In this document: one piece after another, positions 10,328-22,300 of the stretch
How positions within the stretch are numbered: position 1 is the stretch's first letter
Layout of the letters: every line of letters starts with the position of its first letter
NCBI RefSeq assembly: GCF_025370935.1
Contig: NC_133497.1
Location: 9,416,599 to 9,480,598 of the forward strand
Direction: 5' to 3'
DNA: 64,000 nucleotides
Source: Choristoneura fumiferana
Taxonomy: Eukaryota; Arthropoda; Insecta; Lepidoptera; Tortricidae
The notes under the pieces: generated by a model
Seen by the model: only the letters and a program-made list of their open reading frames with translations
The model's database searches: none
Told to the model about the DNA's origin: nothing
Translations under genes and position numbers: made by a program

Positions 10328-13300
10328 CTGCGACGTCAGAAATGGGAGCGTACAGGGCAAGTACAGAATAAATTGAATAATGTTCTGTCATCTTATTTTG
10401 TATTTATACGTCGCAATCACGAGTAGCTTAGTGAAGTGAAGTTTACTGAAGCTACTTTTCAGACAAAATACGATGGAAAAACATCTCACTAATATGATAA
10501 ACTGCGACGAGCTGTCGGTAGGCCTCCAACAAGATGGAGCGACGACCTGGTTAAGATCGCGGGATCGCGGTGGATGCGGGAAGCACAAGACCGGTCTGAG
10601 TGGAGAGCCTTGGGGGAGGCCTATGTCCAGCAGTGGACGTCTTTCGGCTGACATGATGATGATGATGAATATGATAAATGCGAAAGTTTGTAAGTCTATA
10701 AAAAAATATCATGGGACAATTTGACACCAATTGACCTAGTCCCAAACTAAGCAAATCTTGTACTATGGATACTAGGCAACGGATAAACATACTTGTATAG
10801 ATAAACTAGCTTTTGCCAGCGGCTTCGCCCGCGTGGGATTCGGTTATCGCGCGCTGTTCCCTCGGGAACTGTGCATTTTCCGGGATAAAAAGTAGCCTAT
10901 GTCACTCTCTGGCCCATAAACTATCTCTATGCCAAAAATCACGTCGATCCGTCACTCCGTTTCGACGTGAAAGTCGGACAAACATATAAACATACAAACA
11001 CACACTATTTCGCATTTATCATATTAGTATGGATAAATACTTAAATACATATTAAACATCCAAGACCCGAGAACAAACATATATTCGTATTATTCACACA
11101 AATATTTGCCCCGGCTGGGAATCGAAACCTCACTGTTTTTTTTTTGTTTGTTACTTCATCACTTCTAAACCGCCGACGATTTAGGTGAAAATTCGGTATA
11201 CAAGTACCCTTAGTGTAAGTTTTCGGTTACAAAATAACGCGTTCGCGTTAAAACATCGATTTGTATGGAAACACGAACATCGCAAACGTTCCGCTAGGGG
11301 CGCTGTTCGTGTTTGCATACAAATTGAGATTTTAACGCGAACGCGATCGAGACGTATTTTGTAACCGAAGACTTACACTAAGGGCACAGATGACTTGAGT
11401 GAGTCCCGAGGAAGGATATAGGATAGTTTTTATCCCAGAAAAATGGATAGTTCAGGACCCTTTCTTTTTTTTTAATTTTGGAAAAAAATATGGTTTTTCC
11501 TACGCAGAATCAAGAGCACAATCGCTTTAGTTTAGATAGGTCTGATCATTTAAAAAAAAGTCCCCATTTTTTCATACAAAATTTTATGAATCAGTTTTGT
11601 CACGCCCATACTGAGTGTATGAAAAAAAACGTCGCAACTGTCATTTTTTGGGGACATTTTTTTAAACTATCGGAATTGATTGTGCCCTTGATTCAATGTA
11701 GGAAAAACAAAATTTCAAAAAAAAAAAAAAAGTTTACACTTTTTTTTGAAAACGCCCAGTCTTTGTTCACCAGTAGGTATGCATTGAAAAGATATTTATT
11801 TATTTGCAGGTGGTAGGACCTAGTGCAAGGTCCGCCCGGATTGCTACCACCATCTTGCTCGCTAATCCTGCCGTGAAACAGCAGTGCTTGTACTATTGTG
11901 TTTCGGCGTGGAGAGTAAGATAGCCGGTGAAATTACTGGCACTTGAGGTATCCCATCTTAGGCCTCTAGTTTGGCAACGCATCTGCAATACCCCTGGTGT
12001 AGCAGATGTTTATGGGCGGTGGTGATCTCTTACCATCAGGAAACCACTTGCTCGTTTGCCATACAGTCGAATTAAAAAAAAAAAAAAATATTACCGCTTG
12101 TAAATTGTGACTGGTAGCTTCCTGAAATGGACCACTTATCAATCAATCAGTATATTTTACCTCTTTACTGCTGTGGGAGAAGGTACTCTGGTGCGCGTCC
12201 GAGTGGTCGCCGTTGACGGTATGTTCACCTGAAAAATACCGAATAAATCATTAAAAAAAAAAAACTCTAAAACCGTTTCAAAAGTACGTACTTCAGTCCA
12301 GACTGGAGCTCTACAAAGTACCTACATATTGCAAAAACAATAAAACAACGTCGGTTAGAAACATGAAATTCAGTTTTGTTTTGTATTTGTTTTATTTTGT
12401 ATAAATACGGTAAGGTGACCCGGGGCTATTGTAGCTGGGGGGATATCGCATCTGAGCCATCTGATGGCGTCCTTACGACGCCATGTTCTTTTCGGCCATT
12501 TTACGTTGTGTTCGCCAGAAGACTGTCTTCACACAACACACATGAACACGGCGAACATGGCGTCGTAAGGACGCCATCAGACGGCTCAGATACAATATCC
12601 CCCCAGCTATATATAGCCCCAGGTCACCTTATTTGATATATTTTTTTATTTATTAACTAAACCAAAGCTTGACAACGTGTGTTGCGTGTTGTCGAGCCCA
12701 AAAACTATTTTTTTATCTATGTATAAAAGAATTATTAAGGTTTGAAATTCAAGATTGGAGTGAGAAATATTACCTACTGCACAGATAAAAAAAACACTGT
12801 ACTTAAATTAAATTTTCAACCTAATTTTTTTTTTTTTTAATTTGGCTTTATATGTATACTTTCATTGACATACATAATATTCATTTAATATTATATTGTA
12901 AGGAATATGACAAATTCTGGAGTACCTAAACCCTATGTTAGTCTCTTAGAATTCATAGATTATGCCATACTACAAAAAATATGCAATAACACTACATACA
13001 AGTACAACAATATTAGTTTAAGACATTACATATTGACATCTCCATAGTTAACACAGAACTTGTTCACCAGTGATCCCATCCACCAATTTGTATAATCATT
13101 ATTATTAATATCTAGCCCGGGCAATTTGCCCCCTATACCTTAAAAAAAAACAATTTGCCTTTAGTTTTGTATTGGTACAACACATGTCATATACTTATTA
13201 ATACAAAAGTGCAAAAAGCAAGCGAAACTCACCTCTCTGCGTTAGAACATAGCTCCTTTCGCGAAACGATCCGAACCATCCAAAAACTTCATGCATAAAA

Positions 13301-16300
13301 TTATAAGAGACATAAGACAAGTAACCAAGGCTTTTATAACTTAAAGTCAGTAAGTAAACAACTGATTTCTATTCATAAAAGATTTGTTACCAGTCTTAAA
13401 AATAAAAGAACATTTCGAAAGCATCTGGCTGAAATATTTTTGCTTGCTAAGTATTTTGTGGATAACCCTATCACTCTCGTTTTTTTTACAATTTTATTGA
13501 CAATCTTTTTAGAATTCCGCACATTCAAATGGCAACACAGAACCCTTCTAGGATCACTCGCTTGTCTGTCTGTCTGCACAGACAACTAATTTGCTCCGAA
13601 TCTTGAATATAGCGCATTTGCACATTTTATGATGCCCAAACATTAACGTATTACGGAAATAAAATATTTTTTAATTTGAGAGGATTTTTGGGGCCAAAGC
13701 TAAAAATTAAATAAAAAAAAGGATTGAAAAGTATACCGTGTGATACGTCAAATGAAAGGGCTAGTTGTGGGAATCTCAAATGTATATATTTTATGATTTT
13801 AAACAGTTTTAAAGTCATTAAAAAAATACCTCTCCTTTATCTTTAAAACCAGTGGGCCTTAGATTATGATAATTTTCAAACGGACATCAAGCAAGCAAAA
13901 ATATCCCATCCAAAATAGGGTTAGTAGAAACAAAACACAAAGTTATAAGAAATATTTTAATAAAAGTGACCTATGTATGTACAAGCACAGATAAGTGTTG
14001 TGAAAGCAGCATTTGTTGCACATATCGTTAAGAGCGTTTATACCTGCTGAGCTGGCAACGTTGCATTTTTGTTAGTTTTTCTCGATTATTCCATAAAAAT
14101 TGAATGAAAATTAAAAATGTTGTCTCATATAACACTTCTTAATATATAAGTTAATGTATCTACTCGAATAATGTTTATTAACGGTTTTTAAAGAAAATAA
14201 AAGTCTATCACGCATCAGTATTGGAGTAGACACATTAACTTATATATTAAGAACAGTTCTACCAGACCACATTTTTAATTTTCATTCAATTTTTATGGAA
14301 TAATCGAGAAAAACTAACAAAAATGCAACGTTGCCAGCTCAGCAGGAATAAACGCTCTTAACGTTTCTTCAGGTTCGCTTATAAGTTAATCCGTTATTCG
14401 AAGTGTTGAACGCCATGGTGGACACCGTGTGGGTGACACTCAAGTTGTCCCGAGAGTCGGCGTAGAGGCATATGGTGGGTAGAAATTTACTTGCTATTTC
14501 TGCTTGACGGCTTACTAAGATTGATTAAGAGTCACTAACTCCGGGTCACATGGCATCCCCCAAGGCCCAAACGGAGCATCAGTTGTCCACCACATGGTGA
14601 TCCCCATATCCCCAATAGAACTGTATAAAAATATCCCTGGCTTTCCACGAGTGTAATAACCAGAAAGGATTGATGGTCTTGTAAAGTTAAGCTGGGCGCT
14701 TTGAGTAAATCATATCTAAGAACCTGTCCTGAAATAATACCAAAATACAATGACACAAGCAACAAACTATAGCGTTATCAAATGCTGCTTTCTTCAACGA
14801 AAAACATTAAACACATTACCAAGTCAACCATTTGCAATTAAAATTAAAGTTAACATACACAGAAACAAGCTTAGAAACACACAGAAAAAAACATACAACA
14901 TTTAAAAAAAACATGACATGCATTCTCGTAAAAAAAAACCATTCCCGAAATAAACTTAGACGTTTAAAAAACAAATCATAATCTGCGACGAATGGCGGAA
15001 AGAGGAGGCCTTTGCCCACAGGTGGGGCATTTACGGGCTAAAAAAAATCACCAACGTAGGGAATACATATTTTTTCTAATAACTTAAGAAATACATGATG
15101 GAGTGGTTGACAAAACCATTAACCATTATTAGCCCATTTATTTAAACAATTAAAACTGTATCAAACATAAAACAACAGGCGAATACCGAAACTTCACACC
15201 GAAGCATTCCAGAACAGAACGGCAATGAGGGCTATCGCGTATGAATTCGCCACTAGAGGCGCTAGTGTAGCGTGAGGTCTCCGAATTGACAAATCTCATA
15301 GTTTTTGGGTGAGCTACGCGGGTTTATTTATAATTAGAATAATTTTGTGAATATTTTGCAATATCTGAAATTAATTATGGCAAATAAGCGTTCCGGGGCA
15401 ATGAATGTCGGTGTTTCCAGTCAGTTTTGTCTTTCGGAAACCTTTGTCCTCACTTTTTTCCGAACAAAACGGGGACTATGCAACACTGTGGCATGCTCGA
15501 TATTTTTATGGTACGTTTTTAAGGTGTATTAAATATGATTTTAATCTAAACTTTGTTTTCACGCCCGTAATATAAGACTTTGAAAGCCATACTTAAAAAC
15601 CTCACGCAACAGTGCGCCATCTAGTGAGACAAAAAACGATAGCCCTCATTGCGTTCGCTCGTCCGTCCGCCCGCGCGTTTGACAACTGCATGCCTGGTAT
15701 CACGAAACTGCGCGCACGCACGGTGACTAAACTATTTAAGCGATAACCGCTATACCGAGATGATTTCGTGACACTTGTCAGGGAATAGACTTTAAAACTT
15801 ATGGAATTTTTCTCGTACAATTCAGTCTACTCCAGGGATTCTACTAAATTCCCAATCCCAGTCGTACGACAGAGTTTTAGTTGCTCTGGAATGCACAACA
15901 ATAACGCACGACCTGACAATTTATTTATACCCTCATGTAATTTGCCGTATGGGCACTTTTTATCCAGTCGTTAATTCCGGGTCGACAATTGAAGATTGCA
16001 AATTGACCGCACCGTAGGTTACTAAACATAAAATCCAGTTCAACTTTGCAACAGACTATTCTTTCCCCTAATCTAACTCATTACAGCCTAACCTAAATCA
16101 GACCAATATCACGCTATTGCCTTTCAAAACCTAAACGCTAAAAAGTTTCGTTAAAATCCTCCATATGCTCATATTCACTAGGATCAAAACTCTCTGACAT
16201 TCTAAACTTAGAAATTATTTTATAAAACAAGGTATCCTCGAACGGTGGCCACGACGAATACAGCCTTTTATTGACCTGCGTGTGTAATACAGGCCTAGAG

Positions 16301-19300
16301 TCGTATAGGAGCATCTTTTTAGGTTCATTCTCTTCGGAATCGCACGTGTCAAACGTATCTGATACACCTTTGGCTGAAACGAAACTTTCTTCGAGACCAA
16401 CGTTGCTTTCATTAACTTTTTCATATTCATCCAAAAGTAGACCAGTTCTTTTAAAATGATCACGTTCATGAAATTCGTTGTCTAAATCAATAGTCAAGAA
16501 ACTAGGTACGGTATTGTCTGTGTACCTTCTGACAGCTTTGTATGGTCGAGTTTCTGTCAAACTGTCATCAAATGAGAGCCAATATTTGACGCCACCTCTA
16601 TGCTCTGTCTGCGACATAGCTATGACGTTAGCTTTTTTGACAAATGGTGAGCCTAAAATTGAGTCTTCTTTTTCGTACAACTCGCTTTGATGATTGATAG
16701 GTGATTCGGTGCATGCTTCAAAAGTACTTTTTTCTCTATGTGGCGAGGATGATCTGCTGAAATAATCTTCTTGTACAAAAGCTGTGTTCATATTAGTAAC
16801 TATGTAAGTTTCATTGCTACTTTCTTCTGACATGACGACGAAAGTTTCATTAGAATTTTCACTTTTCATCGTGTCTGGAATATACTGTGGATCGAGTACA
16901 GTTTCATTTAGTGCATTATCGGTATCAGTTTCCATACTATTATTGAATTCATCGTTAATACATTTTTCGTCAACATTTTCATACATTACATTGTTATTTA
17001 TTTCTGTTTCTAATTCTATCACCGATATATTAACATCAATTTGTGTACCGACGTTTAGTTGAATGTTATTGTCATCAAAAAGGAATCCGTCATCGAATCT
17101 GTTACATATCTTTTCATTATCTTCACTTTCTTTCTGTTCTATTTCTTCATTTAAATACTGAAAAAGGTTTTCTATCGTATCAGTTTCTGTGCAAGCACCT
17201 TTTTGTATACTTGATTCACAATTCTCGTCAGTTGAGTTACCGCTAACGTTATCATATCCTTTTAATGCTAAAGTTTCATTTGTATTTATTTTAACATCAT
17301 TTGTAATTTTTATTTCTGATGATTGTGGATCGTTTTTTAAAAATAGTACATTATCAAGCAATTCATTTATCATTTCATATCCAAAATTGGCTGTCTCTTC
17401 ATTTTTATCAGAACATTCAAAATTCACATTAATGTTTTCGTTCCTTTGCCCGGTTTCGGTTATATTAAATAAGTCTTCGTTGCCATTATTTTCTTGAATT
17501 TGCTCATTATTATCTTTTTCTTCATTATTTATTTGTTTGTTTGAGTTATCAACATCATGCCACAAATTCATAGCTGTGCCCAAGATATCTTCATTGTCGA
17601 CAATAGTGACTACTTTTTTGATGTTTCGAGTCTTAACTTTATGTTTATTTGCCCCAAGAAAGCATGCTTTATTAAATATGAAATATATTATTGCCTCAGC
17701 CACTTTGTAGGATTGACTGTCAATGTCACTTATTTCAGTTAAAACCGTGTCGTTAAAATTGGTTGTGCCTTCAATATTTTGAATGATTTGCGTTATAGAG
17801 AAATTTTCTTCTGTAATATTATTAGCTAAATCAGAAACATCAGCCTCAGAAACGTTCGGCGCCTGTGTACATTCAAATTCAGGTACATTACTTTCTTTTA
17901 CAAAATAGTTATTATTTTCAAAATAATCAGTCCCAGCTTTAATGTCAATGCTGTTTAAAATCATGGTTAAAAGATCAGTAATGACTTCATATTTTTCAAA
18001 TTCTGCGGTAGAATCAAAGCTCAATAATTCAGTACTTGAGGCAATACTGTATTCATTTGAATGTCTCTCTTTATATTCATCATGATTTGATTCTTTGGTA
18101 CTATCTCTTCGTGAAATCGGTTCTGGAATTTTAAATACATGTTCAGCGCTTTCAAAGTCTTTATTATCTGTTGATGTATCATTTAAAACATTTTCGTCTT
18201 CAAGTGCCGATTTTTCATTCTGTAATGCAGTTACAACTTGAGCAGTAAGCTCATCACAGGTTGTATCTTCTGTATTTATGTGATTTTCGTGTCTAATATC
18301 CTTGTCAATTCCACGTTTCCCGTCTACGTATGTTGTCTCTATAATTTGATGTTCAAGATCTTCCGTATCTTGGTTACATTTTATATTACAGGTATTACTG
18401 ACTTCGCAATTAGTATCAACATTATCTTCAGATAAGTCAACAATTCCCGACTCTCTTTTGCTGTTTTTATCATTATTAAAACTGCTTGAATCATCATAAG
18501 AACTTTTAGATTCTTCTAGTATCGGCTCCAAAATTAAATTCTGTTTCACAACTTCTATTATTTTCTTAGGAGATTTCTTGGGGCTCTCTTTCTTCTTGTA
18601 ATCTTCGCAATAGAAATTGATCGGTACAGAATAATCCCTGATGTCTTTCTCAACTAAATCTTTGACTGGACTTTCATAAGCCTCTTCAAAGCCCATTTCG
18701 TCACTGAAGCTGTGATATTCACCTTCATTAGTATCATCGTTATCATCAGAATTTTCCTCCTGGACATGTACAATCTCAGCCTTGTACAAATCAGCATCAT
18801 TATTCTGGTCAACTCGGCTATCATCCACTACATTCGCTTCAGTAACAGTGACATCATTATCATCATTTTCTATTACAGTTTGATTTTCCGAAGAAAAACT
18901 ATTCAGGTCAGTCAAATAGTTATCTTCAGTGAATTCTTGGCTTTCAACAAATTCGTCCTGTATCTCAGCTACTTTGAAAACAGGCACAATATTTTCTTTT
19001 ATTTTGACAACGTCTCTTATTTCATCCTTATTGCACTCTTGGTGTATATTATCGACTGAGAAATATACTGAATGCGCTTTCTGACTTTTCTTCTCTTTTG
19101 TTAGCTCCCAGACGTAAGAGTTGGTGCTGGAACCGCAAGACCTGCACTTGGGTACGTGGAAATGATTAGGTTCAGGGTCTTTGATATAGGAATTAGCGAA
19201 ACCACTGTAAGACCTGGTCCTGAACAAGTTGGTCGTCTTATTTCTATTCCTCGGCAAAGACTGAGTGCGGTAAGCGTACTCAGATTTGCAGCGACCGTCC

Positions 19301-22300
19301 CATTCGATAGACGGAATTGAGTACAGACTAGACCTACTGCTTAGATTGCCTTGCTCTAGTTTCCTGGTCAGATCCAAAGGTTCATCTCCTACTTTATTAA
19401 CTTCAACAGCATCGGAGCCTAAATCAATCCTCAAATTTAACGTATTCCCTCTTTTAGTATCATCAAATTCAGCGAACCTAATCCCTTCTTTTTCATCATT
19501 AATCGTAACTTTGTCGTGACCTAGCCTATCATTGAGACTGACTTTACATTTGGGATGTTTCTTATTGTCATCGTATTTGTTGATCATTTTATCTATATTG
19601 TTATTTCGGGAATAGTCATGCAATGAACGTTTACTGGATGAAAGTGCTTCGTTAGCTTCTGTTAGTGTACCTGTAATGAGAGTAAAGCGTGCAGTGGGCG
19701 TTCCAATTTCAATAGATACTAAGTCTTCACCGTTAGTATTGCATTTTGAACCCAACGAGATATTGATTAAAGTTCAACGTAACAGGGATTATGGGCTTGT
19801 ATGTAAGTATTCAAATTGGTAATATAGTGAAGAATGCACCAAATTTTAAAGATAAATTTGACGAATCAACACAAACAGAGGTATTAAAGAAAAATAACAC
19901 AAACACAACATCTAAAGCATAATGCGGCGTATTAAATATGCTTTTTAAACATAGCTTTATTTACTGACAACTTCAACATAAAAATAATATTTATGGTAGA
20001 ATTGGTAGATATGTTAATAACTCACAATAAGGTTATGGTAAAAAAGCATATTAAACGCCAAATAATAACAAAGATATTAATATTTTATCATTAGAAAAAT
20101 ATAATAATAAATAAAATTTATCTGCAATTGTATAAGTCGGTAATATAAAAATAACGATACAAATGAAATTTATGATGAAACAAAAACAAATGACTTTAAA
20201 GAGGTATTTTATGACAATGAATAGGATGAAACACAAAACATCGAAGAGTAAATCCGAGCCGTACAATGTAAAACCCCCTGTCAGCAAACAACAATAACAT
20301 CCCAAGTGCCTATAAACATAGATGGATTTAAAAAAAAGACAAGGACAAATGTGTGACAAGACAAAGACGTCTGCATAACACAAAAGGATATAATTACCGA
20401 ACGGTCGACAAAGACATATAAAACGCTCACTTAGGACTCGACATGGTACGATCCTTGCACTCTCTTCATTCAGTTACGCACAGACATTAAGGAACTGGTC
20501 GTCAAGATTTCACAAAATTAGACTGGCTATTGACCAAAAATTCTGATAGGTTTACCAGAACGGGCAATAAGGGTTTCTGTGGCTAGTTGGCGCTAGAATC
20601 GTGAGGTCCGTTTGAGAACTTGAACATTTGCGTCAGGCACAGATTTAGATTACACTAGATTACACAAATGCATCTACTTCGCGTGTCCGACCCCGACCAA
20701 ACGTCGGGGTTGGCCCCATACAAAGAGTGACCGCTAACTGACTAATCATGACTAGTGACTGACTCGAGCCCCACGGCGCGGGCGGGCGGCGCATTTGAAT
20801 CTATTTTGCGCGGACATCGGGGAATTCACATCGCTAATTCGCTCTCGAGACGTCACAGTATATATAAAAAACCATTACCAACGGTAGCCTTTACGAAAAA
20901 ATTAAGTAATATTTTTCTAAGGATTTCGTATTTTATACGGATTCTTCCAAGTTTAGGTAGGTATATTTTATACCTTAGGCTGCTATTTACTCTTAAACTA
21001 CTAATAATTCTCAAGTAAACTTAGCCGTTATAGATTTCCTTGTAAGTTTGATATATTTGCTACCATCCTGAACTTTTTCAAATTTTTCCACCCACCGGTT
21101 TAGATTTTAGACGGGGGGGGGGGTCTCGATTTTAATGAAAGTTTGCACTTTAAAGTTGAATATTTCGCAAACAAATCACTGGATCGAAAAATCGTGTTAG
21201 CAAACCCCTAATGGTTTTAAAAGACCTATCCAACAATACCCCACACTATAGGGTTAGATGAGAAAAAATAAAATCACCCCCACTTTACGTCTATGGGAGG
21301 TACCCTGATTTTTTTTTATTGTACCATTTTGTCGGCATAGTTTACATATATATCCGTGCAAAATTACAGCTTTCTAGCATTGATAGTCCCCGAGCAAAGC
21401 CGCGGACGGACAGACAGACAGACATGGCGAAACTATAAGGGTTTCGTTTTTGCCATTTTGGCTCCGGAACCCTAAAAAGTGACACGGTTGGTTTTCATAC
21501 AGATTGAGGTGTTTGCGTTATCTAGTGTAATCTATATCTGTGGCGTCAGGTTTGGGATTGGTCAATTATAGAGCCAACTAGCGATATTTATCTTGGCAGT
21601 AAACCTTCACTGATACATTGGCATTGACACATAAGTCAACGAAAAATCAATCCACCCCAATTCTCCATCAATATATCGTTCCATTGACTAAGAAATCCAC
21701 CAATACCACCAAACAACAAATCAATGATCGACCCGCGTAAAGATTTGACGACATTCAACAATAATTCATTTTTCTCTTTCATTTTGTTCAATCTATCACT
21801 ACATCAATATACGATCACATCGTCCCACTCAATTCACCAAACCAGTAAGCTACAATAATACGGGATCTGATTGCAAATTTACCAACGTCATATAGGTACC
21901 ACACGGAGAGAAGTGTATCCTAAAGTTACGTAAAAACCAAACCTCCCCGAGTACCATAGGACGGACTCAAAGCCATCGTTAATAACTATAATAAAGGCGT
22001 AGGTATGAGACGATCCCATCGTCCGATGGTGTTGTGCCACAGTATAACAAGCAGCCTGTATAGGTATTTACGCAAGTAAGGAAGGGTTGTCACAAGTTTA
22101 AAATTTGGACGATAGATGTCTTTTACGAATCGGTACATATTGGTATTAAGAAATTATATAAAACAAAATGAATTAGGGGTGGCAAAACCTTTTTTTCTAC
22201 AAAATATACTTTCATAGATTAGTAACCGACAAATACTTTCGGTTTCTAGACTTAACGGACTTAAAGTTCCTGTTATTGAATTTAATTATATAAAAAATAA

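Noticed and set aside
15347..15532. Small proteins such as MNILQYLKLIM... at 15347, 42366 and 50450
   Set aside because: All lie inside MITE family A copies and change frame or length between copies.
19671..19755. Start of the 1,205-codon frame at 19755 as a protein start
   Set aside because: The first codon is TTG, not ATG, and a stop lies just upstream. A strong splice acceptor at 19671 explains the frame better.
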